Positions 1 to 5,874 are shown, numbered from the stretch's first letter. The stretch is 6,325 bases of DNA from Bacteroidota bacterium (GCA_018224415.1 JAGTUZ010000225.1:1-6325); one strand, 5' to 3'. Translations and numbers: made by a program. Notes: a model not told the origin generated them from the letters alone.

Positions 1-663
1 AAATTCCTGAACGCGGATCTCGCACCGATCTTCGGTCCGCGTGAAGACGACGCTCGCGCCCTGATCGCGCGCGAGGCGGTGGATGTTTCCCTTGACGGAC
101 AGGATCAGCTTCTGGTGAACTTCTTCGACGCCTCGGAAGCCGCCGCCGAACGTTCGCGCTCCGAGCAGAAAACACCCGAGCGCATGCGGGCTCCCCTGCG
201 TCTCACGCCACCGTCGCTCACTGGTCAGCCCCGCGAACAGCACCTGGCCAAGGATGTCGAGGATTCCTTCAATGAAGGACTCAAGCTGCAGAGCCTTGCA
301 GGCAATATCGGACGTTCCCGAAATCTGAAGCTTGTGCTTGCGGAGGTGTACTTCCCCATCGACAGCGACATGCTGAGCGAGGAATCCCGGATCGTGCTCG
401 ACAATGCCGCCCGTCTGCTCAACCAGCATCCGGAACTGTTTGTGGAAATCCGCGGATACGCAAGCGACGTAGGAGACGAGACAACAAATCTCCTGCTCGC
501 CAAACGACGCGCCGAGCGGGTGCTCGAATACCTCGTGCGACTGCGGCTCAACGCCTACCGCGTATTCGTCGGTCCGCCGGGCCGGCAGGCGCCTGCGCTT
601 GTCGGTGAGGATGCGCGCTTCGGGCGCAAGGTGGAGATCATACTCAACAATCGCGGGATGTGA
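1..663 (+). CDS. OmpA-family C-terminal domain protein, 5' end missing
   Basis: The frame is open from the first base of the window, so this is the last 220 codons of a longer gene; the GTG at 79 is not needed as a start. Visible residues 1-110 are polar and not recognised. Residues about 111-218 form an OmpA-like peptidoglycan-binding domain: YFPIDSDML (first strand), a helix with LDNAARLLNQHPEL, the strand and turn FVEIRGYASDVG, the helix NLLLAKRRAERVLEYL, and RKVEIIL at the end. Such domains normally hold an outer-membrane or lipid-anchored protein to the cell wall from the periplasm. In the usual G-H-T-D-x-x-G loop, this protein has G-Y-A-S-D-V-G, so the Asp that binds diaminopimelate is Ser with Asp next to it; the Arg of the following helix is kept. 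The signal peptide would lie upstream, out of view. It converges with btpA. The family call is firm; the full architecture is unknown. Confidence 0.88.
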   Translation, partial: KFLNADLAPIFGPREDDARALIAREAVDVSLDGQDQLLVNFFDASEAAAERSRSEQKTPERMRAPLRLTPPSLTGQPREQHLAKDVEDSFNEGLKLQSLAGNIGRSRNLKLVLAEVYFPIDSDMLSEESRIVLDNAARLLNQHPELFVEIRGYASDVGDETTNLLLAKRRAERVLEYLVRLRLNAYRVFVGPPGRQAPALVGEDARFGRKVEIILNNRGM

Positions 664-673
664 CCACGGGTCA
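661..673. repeat. Inverted repeat joining two convergent stop codons
   Basis: TGACC-ACG-GGTCA is a perfect 5-bp inverted repeat. Its left end is the TGA stop of the OmpA-family gene, and its right end is the TGA stop of btpA read on the other strand. With only seven bases between the coding regions there is no room for a classical terminator with a U tract. The symmetry may be partly accidental, because two convergent TGA stops already supply three paired bases. Confidence 0.45.
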
Positions 674-1471
674 GCCGAGGACGTCCCGCGCACGCTGGGC
701 GAATTCCATGGCGGCCGCGGCGTCCACAGGCGCGACGGTGATGCGGCCCGTCTTTATCGCGGTGCCGACGATGAGGCCGTGCGCGAGGGCGAGCGTCTCG
801 GCCAGTGTTTCGATGCGGACACCGCTGCCGACAAACACCGGAGCGGCTGTACTCGATGAGGCGAGCTGGACGTCCGCAAGATCGGCGGCCTCGCCGGTGC
901 CGCTGCCGGAGATGACAACCGCATCGGCCAGTCCGCGTTCGACCGTGTCGCGCACGGCGTCCGGCAGCGAACAGGGGGCGAGCGGCGTGCCATGCTTGAC
1001 AAACACATCGGCGAGAATCGAGATCTCCCGCGCATCGATCGCGCGGCGGAAACGCAGCGTCTCGTGGGCGCGGCCTTCAATAACACCCTGGTCGGTGACC
1101 ATGGCGCCGCTGTGCACATTGATGCGGACGAAACGCGCGCCTGTCGCCGCAGCCACGGCGAGCGCGCCCTCGGCGTCGTTGCGCAGCACCTGCACTCCGA
1201 TCGGAATGGTGACCTCGTCCTGCAGGGCCGTGATAATGGCGGTCATCGCGGCCACGACCTGCTTCCCGGCGTCGTTGCGTGCATAGGGTGCGTCACCGAA
1301 ATTCTCGACGAGAATGGCGTCGAACCCCGTTTCCTGAAGGATGCGGGCGTCGGACAGCGCCCGCTCGTAAATGTGTTCGCGTGATCCGCCATAACCCGGC
1401 GAAGCGGGCAGGGGCAGCAGATGCACCATGCCGATGAGGCGGATGGAAGTGAGGAACTGTCTGTGTGGCAT
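671..1471 (-). CDS. btpA: BtpA/SgcQ family TIM-barrel protein
   Basis: A complete 266-residue protein of usual length for the BtpA family. Recognisable segments in order: GMVHLLPLPASPGYGG (14-29), DAILVENFGDAPY (51-63), GVQVLRNDA (92-100), INVHSGAMVTDQGVIEGRA (117-135), ILADVFVKHGTPL (152-164), AVVISGSGTG (184-193), VFVGSGV (212-218) and GLIVGTAIKTGR (232-243). The last three resemble the glycine-rich phosphate-binding loops at the C-terminal end of (beta/alpha)8 barrels. Cyanobacterial BtpA is needed for photosystem I accumulation, and E. coli SgcQ lies in a sugar-utilisation cluster; the family's reaction is not established, and most carriers are not photosynthetic. No signal peptide or membrane segment is seen, so it is probably cytoplasmic. 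The ATG at 1471 is backed by a near-ideal Shine-Dalgarno AAGGAGG five bases upstream. It lies 35 bp after lpd and may be cotranscribed with it. The family is certain, the substrate unknown. Confidence 0.92.
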   Translation of the reverse strand: MPHRQFLTSIRLIGMVHLLPLPASPGYGGSREHIYERALSDARILQETGFDAILVENFGDAPYARNDAGKQVVAAMTAIITALQDEVTIPIGVQVLRNDAEGALAVAAATGARFVRINVHSGAMVTDQGVIEGRAHETLRFRRAIDAREISILADVFVKHGTPLAPCSLPDAVRDTVERGLADAVVISGSGTGEAADLADVQLASSSTAAPVFVGSGVRIETLAETLALAHGLIVGTAIKTGRITVAPVDAAAAMEFAQRARDVLG

Positions 1472-1478
1472 GAAGACC

Positions 1479-1506
1479 TCCTTCTTCCTGATAAAAGAGA
1501 AAAGGA
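1479..1506 (-). promoter_or_regulatory. Possible hairpin covering the btpA ribosome binding site
   Basis: On the transcribed strand, TCCTTTT begins directly after the lpd stop (1506-1500) and can pair with AGAAGGA (1485-1479), which contains most of the AAGGAGG Shine-Dalgarno of btpA. The stem is seven pairs including one G-U, with a 14-base loop. If it forms, it would mask the btpA site until ribosomes ending lpd translation open it, giving translational coupling. The stem has only two G-C pairs, so it is weak. Seen: the complementarity. Inferred: the function. Confidence 0.3.
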
Positions 1507-2904
1507 CTAGAAATTCACTGATTCACCGTACGCCACGGCCGTGGCCTCCATCAGCGCTTCCGACATCGTTGGATGCGCGTGGACGGTTTTCAGCAGCTCG
1601 TGTTCGGTTGTCTCGAGGGTGCGGCCCAGGGTCGCCTCGGCGATCAGCTCCGTGGCTTCCGCGCCGATGATGTGCGTGCCGAGCAGTTCGCCATACTTCG
1701 CGTCATAGATCATCTTCACGAATCCCTCGGCGTGTCCCGCCGCCACGGCCTTTCCGGACGCGGTGAAGGGGAATTTGCCGATTTTCAGTTCGTACCCTTG
1801 CTCGCGTGCCTTCTTTTCCGTCAGTCCCACGCTGGCGACCTGCGGCTGGCAGTAGGTGCAGCCGGGGATATTTTCGTAGTTGACGGGCACGGGGTGCTTG
1901 CCGGCGATGGCTTCCACGCAGGTGAGGCCTTCGGCCGACGCCACATGCGCGAGCCAGGGAGGACCCACCACATCGCCGATGGCGTAGACGCCGGGCACGT
2001 TCGTGCGATAGTACTCATCGACCTTGATATACCCGCGCTCGAGTGTGACGCCGGTTTCCTCGAGGCCGATATTCTCGACATTGCCCTGTACGCCCACGGC
2101 CATGAGTGCGATGTCACCTTCGAGCACTTCCTCGCCCTTCTCGGTGGTGACCGTGACGCGGACGCCATCGTCGGTTATTTCGATACCTTCGACGCGGGAT
2201 TTCGTCTTGATGCCGATTTTTTTCTTGCGGAACGCGCGCTCGAGTTCCTTCGAGACGTCCTCGTCCTCGATCGGCAGCAGATGGTCAAGCATTTCGACGA
2301 TCGTGACCTGCGTGCCAAGTGCGTTGTAGAAGTAGGCGAACTCCACGCCGATGGCGCCGGCGCCGAGAACGATCAGGCGTTCGGGACGCTTCTGCAGCGA
2401 CATGGCCTCGAAGTAGGAGATCACCTTTTCGCGGTCGATCTCGATGCCCGGAATGGAACGCGGCCGGGCGCCGGTCGCGAGAATGATATGTTTCGCTTCG
2501 ATTTCATCGAGCTTCGCGCCCTCGCGGTCGAAGGTGCCGACACGGTTCGGCGCCAGCAGCTTTCCGTAGGCCTCGATGTGTGTGACCTTGTATTTCTTGA
2601 AAAGATATGCGACACCTTTGGACATGCGGTCGGCGATGCCGCGACTGCGCGCAATGATTTTCGAGAAGTCGAACGAAACGTTGTCGAAGGTCAGCCCGAA
2701 TTCCTCCGCGTGCTGCACGGTCTCCCAGACCTCCGCATTGCGAAGCAGCGATTTGGTCGGGATGCAGCCCCAGTTGAGACAGATGCCGCCGAGATGTTTC
2801 GCCTCGACGCAGGCGGTGCTGAAGCCGAGCTGCGCGGCGCGAATGGCGGCGACATAGCCGCCGGGGCCGCCGCCGATCACGACGACGTCAAAGGATTGTG
2901 CCAT
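1507..2904 (-). CDS. lpdA: Dihydrolipoamide dehydrogenase (E3)
   Basis: FAD- and NAD-dependent disulfide oxidoreductase that reoxidises dihydrolipoyl groups of 2-oxoacid dehydrogenase complexes and of the glycine cleavage system; cytoplasmic homodimer. The 465-residue product has the usual length. Features in order: FAD-binding GGGPGG (11-16), redox-active disulfide C42/C47 in GGICLNWGCIPTKS, the ATG motif (143-145), the NAD-binding GAGAIG (181-186) followed by V-E204 (acidic residue favouring NAD over NADP), the second FAD contact YAIGDVVG (307-314), and the C-terminal dimer domain with HAHPTMSE, giving the catalytic pair H444/E449. All key residues are intact. The frame extends upstream to an ATG at 3003, but the extra 33 residues are unlike the family, while the ATG at 2904 starts the canonical sequence and has GGAG ten bases ahead. 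No E1 or E2 gene is in view, so its partner complex cannot be named. btpA follows after 35 bp. Confidence 0.97.
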   Translation of the reverse strand: MAQSFDVVVIGGGPGGYVAAIRAAQLGFSTACVEAKHLGGICLNWGCIPTKSLLRNAEVWETVQHAEEFGLTFDNVSFDFSKIIARSRGIADRMSKGVAYLFKKYKVTHIEAYGKLLAPNRVGTFDREGAKLDEIEAKHIILATGARPRSIPGIEIDREKVISYFEAMSLQKRPERLIVLGAGAIGVEFAYFYNALGTQVTIVEMLDHLLPIEDEDVSKELERAFRKKKIGIKTKSRVEGIEITDDGVRVTVTTEKGEEVLEGDIALMAVGVQGNVENIGLEETGVTLERGYIKVDEYYRTNVPGVYAIGDVVGPPWLAHVASAEGLTCVEAIAGKHPVPVNYENIPGCTYCQPQVASVGLTEKKAREQGYELKIGKFPFTASGKAVAAGHAEGFVKMIYDAKYGELLGTHIIGAEATELIAEATLGRTLETTEHELLKTVHAHPTMSEALMEATAVAYGESVNF

Positions 2905-2912
2905 GGGTACGA

Positions 2913-2918
2913 TTCTCC
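2913..2918 (-). promoter_or_regulatory. Ribosome binding site fixing the lpd start
   Basis: GGAGAA on the minus strand ends eight bases before the ATG at 2904. It supports this start over the longer in-frame ATG at 3003. Confidence 0.65.
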
Positions 2919-2965
2919 AATCGATAGAAAGAATGTATGGTTGCTGAAGGTGAAGGCACGCCGGA

Positions 2966-2980
2966 GCGGATTGGGTCCGC
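2966..2980. other. Small hairpin in the dinB-lpd gap
   Basis: GCGGA-TTGGG-TCCGC is a perfect 5-bp stem with a 5-base loop. It sits in the 118-bp gap (2905-3022) between the dinB-like stop and the lpd start. There is no U tract on either side, so I do not call it a terminator. The rest of the gap holds the second hairpin at 2996-3010 and presumably the lpd promoter, which I could not place. Confidence 0.35.
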
Positions 2981-2995
2981 ACGGCGATGCCGGGG

Positions 2996-3010
2996 CGAGG
3001 CATGCCCTCG
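2996..3010 (-). terminator. Possible weak terminator hairpin after the dinB-like gene
   Basis: CGAGG-CATGC-CCTCG is a 5-bp stem with a 5-base loop that starts 12 bases past the dinB-like stop on the minus strand. The bases after it are GC-rich (CCCCGGC), with no run of U, so intrinsic termination would be poor. Position is the main reason for reporting it. Confidence 0.25.
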
Positions 3011-3022
3011 ACCGAAGCGGGC

Positions 3023-3568
3023 TCAGCCCAATGCGTCGGGATTGAAGGCGCCCGACACGGCCGAATGCCTGTCGCGCGTCAGCGCTGGTTCCAGACCGAT
3101 GAGCCGGGCATACACCGTGAGCTGGCCACGGTGGTACATTTCGTGCTGCAGGGCTTCCTGGAAAAGTGCCAGTCGCGTATCCCGCGTTCCGTCGAGACGG
3201 GTCACCAGTTGCAGCATATGCAGGTCGCCGACCTCGCGCAGGCGCGTGTCCGCGTCGCGGTACTGTTCAACGAGCAGGTTGACGAGCTTTTCCTGGGAGT
3301 CGGCGCGTGTGATGTTGGGCGCGTAGACATTTGCGAGCTGCGAAAGGCTGGCGCGCTCGATGTTGGTATCCTCGCGCAGCAGTTCCTCGACGGTGATGAT
3401 CGACAGCTCGAGCACATGATGCACGAGATCCATGATGCTGCGTGCTTCGAGTGTCGCGCGGAAGGTCAGACGTGTGGCGGGAATGTTCGACACCTCGCGG
3501 ATGAGACCGCGGCGCACCGCGTACCAGCGCTGCAGCGCTTCCTCAAGCAAGGTCTGTTTCGTGGGCAT
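3023..3568 (-). CDS. DinB-family four-helix metal-binding protein
   Basis: A 181-residue protein of typical size for DinB/YfiT-like proteins, which are four-helix bundles with a metal bound by three histidines. The expected ligands are present: H50 or H51 in LVHHVLEL (second helix), and H142 and H146 in QHEMYHRGQLTVYARL (fourth helix); HxxxHRGQ is the family's clearest mark. The last 20 residues (TRDRHSAVSGAFNPDALG) are a polar tail. No signal peptide or membrane helix is seen. Some relatives are bacillithiol- or mycothiol-dependent transferases, and the name comes from a damage-induced Bacillus gene, but most members have no known substrate, so the role here is open. The ATG at 3568 has AGGA eight bases upstream. 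It lies 73 bp after the flavin reductase gene. Nothing in the neighbours gives its substrate. Confidence 0.88.
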   Translation of the reverse strand: MPTKQTLLEEALQRWYAVRRGLIREVSNIPATRLTFRATLEARSIMDLVHHVLELSIITVEELLREDTNIERASLSQLANVYAPNITRADSQEKLVNLLVEQYRDADTRLREVGDLHMLQLVTRLDGTRDTRLALFQEALQHEMYHRGQLTVYARLIGLEPALTRDRHSAVSGAFNPDALG

Positions 3569-3609
3569 GTGCGTTTTCCTGTTCAGATGGTAGTCAAGGG
3601 CAATGTACG

Positions 3610-3631
3610 CAAGCGCGATGAAATGCGCTTG
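3610..3631 (-). terminator. Hairpin after the flavin reductase gene, possible terminator
   Basis: CAAGCGC-(8)-GCGCTTG is a perfect 7-bp stem with an 8-base loop, starting 10 bases past the flavin reductase stop on the minus strand. The sequence that follows (CGTACATTGCCC) has no U run, so it is either a weak or Rho-assisted terminator or an RNA 3'-end stabiliser. It is one of the strongest stems among the intergenic gaps of this window. Confidence 0.4.
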
Positions 3632-3641
3632 GTCTCGCAGC

Positions 3642-4643
3642 TTATCCGCGCGGCAGCTCCGCCAGGCGTTGCGGCAGGGACATCAGTGCGCATTCCCATG
3701 CGAAGGTCACGTCGCCCTGTTTGAGTGCGACGGCAGCGCAATGTTGAAGGCGGCGGGTGACCGTCGCGGTATCGAGGCTGCCCGTCTTCCATTCCGCCAG
3801 CAGTGCGAGCAGCGCGTGATGGGCGTTGCCCATACGCCGTTCGATCTCGAAGTCGTCTGGATGCGGCTCGGCGGTGTCGATAGCCGCGACGTCTTCCTTC
3901 CAGCGCTCGAGAATGGTGTCCGCATCGGGCAGTTCCTGGACGGATGCGAGCCTGGCAAGCTGGCTGCCTGTGAGCACGTCGCTTTCACGGATAAACGATG
4001 GAAGGACGTCGAAGCCGATGCCCGCATGCCGCGGCTTCGGCAGTTCGAACAGCGCGTGGCCGTTGGCCCGGCAGTACCAGTTGTAGCCCATGCGGGCCAC
4101 GAGATCGAGCCGTCGCGGATCGATGCGCTCGCCGTCGAAGGCGGAATCCTTCACATGGAACATCAGCACCTCGGCGATCATCAGGTTGCCGCTGCCCGGC
4201 AATCCGCCCGTGTCGTGATGGTGCAACAGGCGGCACTCCATGACAAACGGAGATTCGGCGACACCCGGCGGGGCCACGATGCGGGACGGGATCTTCGTGA
4301 AGCCTGCCTTGACATATTCGTCCACCCCACGCTCGTAGTCCGACGAGGCCAGACTGATCTGCTCGACCATGGCGTGGGAAACCGCAGACACGGTGAAGTC
4401 TTTGGTCGCCTGGATGTTTTCGAAACTGTGCTTGGGCGTGCCGTCGATGCCGCGGTAGGCGGGCGAGACAACGATCACCGGGGGATTCGCCCCGAAGGCA
4501 TTGAAAAAACTGAACGGCGAAAGATTGACGTGTCCCTCCTCGTCCATGCTCGAGACCAGAGCGATGGGACGCGGTGCCACGCCGCTCAGCAGCAGGCGGT
4601 GTACGAAGGGAACGGGGTGCTCTTTCGGATCGAAGGTTCTCAT
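3642..4643 (-). CDS. Flavin reductase-like domain protein (FMN-binding split barrel)
   Basis: A 333-residue protein with an N-terminal flavin reductase-like split barrel of the kind found in FMN/FAD:NAD(P)H reductases that serve monooxygenases. Family marks: GVAPRPIALVSS (21-32), VNLSPFSFFNAFGANPP (39-55), KHSFENI (71-77), YERGVDEYVKAGF (103-115), VAESPFVMEC (128-137), GNLMIAEVL (152-160), and a long conserved stretch from DLVARMGYNWYCRA (180-193) to FIRESDVLTG (217-226). This arrangement matches the roughly 290-residue 'flavin reductase family protein' common in Bacteroidota. Residues about 240-333 form a helical extension that appears longer than usual. Two in-frame ATGs exist, at 4649 and 4643; GGGAG touches the first and lies six bases before the second, so 4643 is preferred. 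The FAH gene lies 171 bp upstream. The pairing would fit aromatic catabolism, but activity and partner are inferred. Confidence 0.85.
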   Translation of the reverse strand: MRTFDPKEHPVPFVHRLLLSGVAPRPIALVSSMDEEGHVNLSPFSFFNAFGANPPVIVVSPAYRGIDGTPKHSFENIQATKDFTVSAVSHAMVEQISLASSDYERGVDEYVKAGFTKIPSRIVAPPGVAESPFVMECRLLHHHDTGGLPGSGNLMIAEVLMFHVKDSAFDGERIDPRRLDLVARMGYNWYCRANGHALFELPKPRHAGIGFDVLPSFIRESDVLTGSQLARLASVQELPDADTILERWKEDVAAIDTAEPHPDDFEIERRMGNAHHALLALLAEWKTGSLDTATVTRRLQHCAAVALKQGDVTFAWECALMSLPQRLAELPRG

Positions 4644-4649
4644 GTCCAT

Positions 4650-4654
4650 CTCCC
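4650..4654 (-). promoter_or_regulatory. Ribosome binding site deciding the flavin reductase start
   Basis: GGGAG on the minus strand directly abuts an ATG at 4649 (spacing zero) and is six bases from a second in-frame ATG at 4643. The spacing makes 4643 the likely start, dropping two residues (M-D) from the longer reading. Confidence 0.6.
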
Positions 4655-4671
4655 GGATGCGCTCTGTTGAA

Positions 4672-4690
4672 GGGGGTTTTGAAAGCCCCC
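4672..4690 (-). terminator. G5/C5 hairpin between FAH and flavin reductase genes
   Basis: GGGGGTTTTGAAAGCCCCC folds into five G-C pairs, one G-U and two to three A-U pairs with a tiny loop. It lies about 125 bases after the FAH stop on the minus strand and is followed by TTCAACAG, a poor U tract. It could end FAH transcription, or sit in the leader of the flavin reductase mRNA about 30 bases before its start. The stem is real in sequence; the role is uncertain. Confidence 0.4.
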
Positions 4691-4695
4691 GTGTA

Positions 4696-4720
4696 TTATC
4701 GGATGTGGTTGTCCGTATAA
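4696..4720. repeat. Inverted repeat TTATCGGA / TCCG(T)ATAA
   Basis: TTATCGGA (4696-4703) and TCCGTATAA (4712-4720) are complementary apart from one extra T, around an 8-base centre (TGTGGTTG). The bulge interrupts an otherwise 8-bp stem. It lies beside the G5/C5 hairpin upstream of the flavin reductase gene and could be a protein-binding operator or a second RNA stem. No regulator gene is in view. Confidence 0.35.
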
Positions 4721-4734
4721 ACCTGCCGGGGCCG

Positions 4735-4818
4735 CTGGCCGGTGCGGGGCATCAGTTGTCCGGTGTGCGGCATCAGTTGGCCGGTGAACGGCTGTTGCTG
4801 GCCGGTGCGCGTTTTCAG
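4735..4818. repeat. Four imperfect 21-bp tandem repeats overlapping the FAH stop
   Basis: Four head-to-tail units of exactly 21 bases run 4735-4755, 4756-4776, 4777-4797 and 4798-4818. The shared plus-strand core is TGnCCGGTG near the start of each unit, and three units end in TCAG. Units 1 and 2, and units 1 and 4, match at 17 of 21 bases; unit 3 is the most divergent. The last unit contains the TGA stop of the FAH gene (4817-4815). Read on the minus strand one register away from the FAH frame, each unit gives a heptapeptide ending T-G-Q (LKTRTGQ, QQPFTGQ, LMPHTGQ, LMPRTGQ), with synonymous changes in the Gly and Gln codons. It occupies about half of the 171-bp gap before the flavin reductase gene. 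Confidence 0.85.
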
Positions 4819-5816
4819 CCGACGTGCCGGACCGTGTCTTCGAGACGACCGAGACGTTCGATCTCGCAGACAACGACGTCGCCGTCTTTCAGCCACCAGG
4901 CGGGTTCGTAGACCTTCGAGCCGTTGAGTTCGAGGAAGCAGCCCGTGCCGACCGTGCCCGAACCGATGACGTCGCCAGGGTACAGCGTGACGCCGTAGGA
5001 GGCGCGCTCGAGGATCTGCGCGAACGTCCAGCTCATGTCCCGGACGTTGCCGCGACTCACTTCCGTGCCATTGACCGTGCAGGTCATGACCAGGTCGTAG
5101 CGCTCGCCGGCCTCGCCGGGAATGTGTTTGGCGGCGAGTTCGTCTTTCGTCACAAGCCACGGACCGATGGACGTCGCGAAATCCTTGCCCTTGGCCGGAC
5201 CGAGGTTGAGTTTCATTTCATGCATCTGCATGGCGCGGGCGCTCCAGTCATTCATCACCATGTAGCCCGCGATGTAGTTGTCGGCTTCCGCCGCCGTGAT
5301 GTTCTTTCCTTCCTTGCCAACCACGATGGCGCACTCGAGTTCGAAGTCGAGCTTGTCGAGATGCATGTCCATGACCTCGACCTCGCCCGGACCGGTGACG
5401 GCGTTGTGGTTGGTGAAATAGAAAATGGGGATTTCGTCGAATTCCGGACTCATTTCCACACCGCGGTTGCGGCGTGCTGCCTCCACGTGCTGGCGGAAGG
5501 CGTAGCCGTCGCGCATGGAGGTCGGGTGCGGCACGGGGGCGAGCAATGTGACCTCACCGGCCGGAAACGCGATGTGTTCGCCCTCGACCTCAAGCGGACA
5601 ACCGGCGGTGCGGAACCACGCTTCTACCTTCCGCGCAATGGCGATCGATTCCTCGCCTCCGCGGAGAAAGGCATTCATCTCGTTGGGCAACAGGTCGTCG
5701 CCGTCCTTCTGCGTATAGCGCTGCATGGTATGCGCGGCCTGCAGGTCAATGATCACGCCGTCGACAAGCGCGCCCAGCAAATTCCGTCCTTCATGTGCAA
5801 ATGTTACGAGTTTCAT
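4815..5816 (-). CDS. Fumarylacetoacetate hydrolase family protein
   Basis: A 333-residue protein with an N-terminal domain (1-90) and a C-terminal FAH-fold domain. The residues that bind the metal in fumarylacetoacetase all have counterparts: D103 in MRDGYAFRQHV, E159 and E161 in DFELECAIVVG, and D190 in NDWSARAMQ. The catalytic His corresponds to H110, seven residues after D103, as in the animal enzyme. K211 (GKDF), SIGPWLVT (216-223) and GSGTVG (285-290) also fit. The enzyme should cleave a C-C bond of a 2,4-diketo acid or a related acylpyruvate; fumarylacetoacetate of tyrosine breakdown is possible, but the family is broad and the substrate cannot be fixed here. The ATG at 5816 starts the typical MKLVTFAHEG and has GAGGAG eleven bases upstream; a TTG at 5843 would add nine atypical residues. 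The metH-like gene is 120 bp upstream, and the flavin reductase gene lies downstream. Its stop falls inside a tandem repeat. Confidence 0.92.
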   Translation of the reverse strand: MKLVTFAHEGRNLLGALVDGVIIDLQAAHTMQRYTQKDGDDLLPNEMNAFLRGGEESIAIARKVEAWFRTAGCPLEVEGEHIAFPAGEVTLLAPVPHPTSMRDGYAFRQHVEAARRNRGVEMSPEFDEIPIFYFTNHNAVTGPGEVEVMDMHLDKLDFELECAIVVGKEGKNITAAEADNYIAGYMVMNDWSARAMQMHEMKLNLGPAKGKDFATSIGPWLVTKDELAAKHIPGEAGERYDLVMTCTVNGTEVSRGNVRDMSWTFAQILERASYGVTLYPGDVIGSGTVGTGCFLELNGSKVYEPAWWLKDGDVVVCEIERLGRLEDTVRHVG

Positions 5817-5840
5817 ATCGGGGTCTACTCCTCTATTCTC

Positions 5841-5848
5841 CAAAATTA
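5841..5848 (-). promoter_or_regulatory. Possible Bacteroidota-type -7 element upstream of the FAH gene
   Basis: TAATTTTG on the minus strand fits the TAnnTTTG consensus of Bacteroidota housekeeping promoters and would place the transcript start roughly 20-25 bases ahead of the FAH ATG, just before its GAGGAG site. No good TTTG -33 box is found at the expected spacing, and the host taxon is not proven, so this is tentative. Confidence 0.25.
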
Positions 5849-5874
5849 TCGTATTGAGCGTAGTTTCGATTCTC

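Noticed and set aside
79..663. A complete 194-residue gene starting at GTG 79
   Set aside because: The frame is already open from base 1, so the gene begins outside the window and this GTG is internal.
671..1471. BtpA as evidence of a photosynthetic host
   Set aside because: The family is widespread in non-photosynthetic bacteria and no photosystem or pigment gene is visible.
2905..3003. A 33-residue N-terminal extension of the lipoamide dehydrogenase
   Set aside because: It is unlike the family and not a clear targeting signal, and the ATG at 2904 has a good ribosome binding site and the canonical N-terminus.
1573..3045. A 490-codon open frame on the plus strand, antisense to lpd
   Set aside because: Its translation shows no domain, and lpd on the other strand is an unmistakable, fully motif-matched gene. 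Long antisense frames are a common by-product of GC-rich codon use.
3603..4670. A 355-codon plus-strand frame antisense to the flavin reductase gene
   Set aside because: Composition is typical of an antisense shadow with many His and Arg residues and no family motif; the minus-strand protein is conserved along its length.
4735..4818. CRISPR array
   Set aside because: The 21-bp units abut directly with no spacers, diverge from one another, and no cas gene is present.
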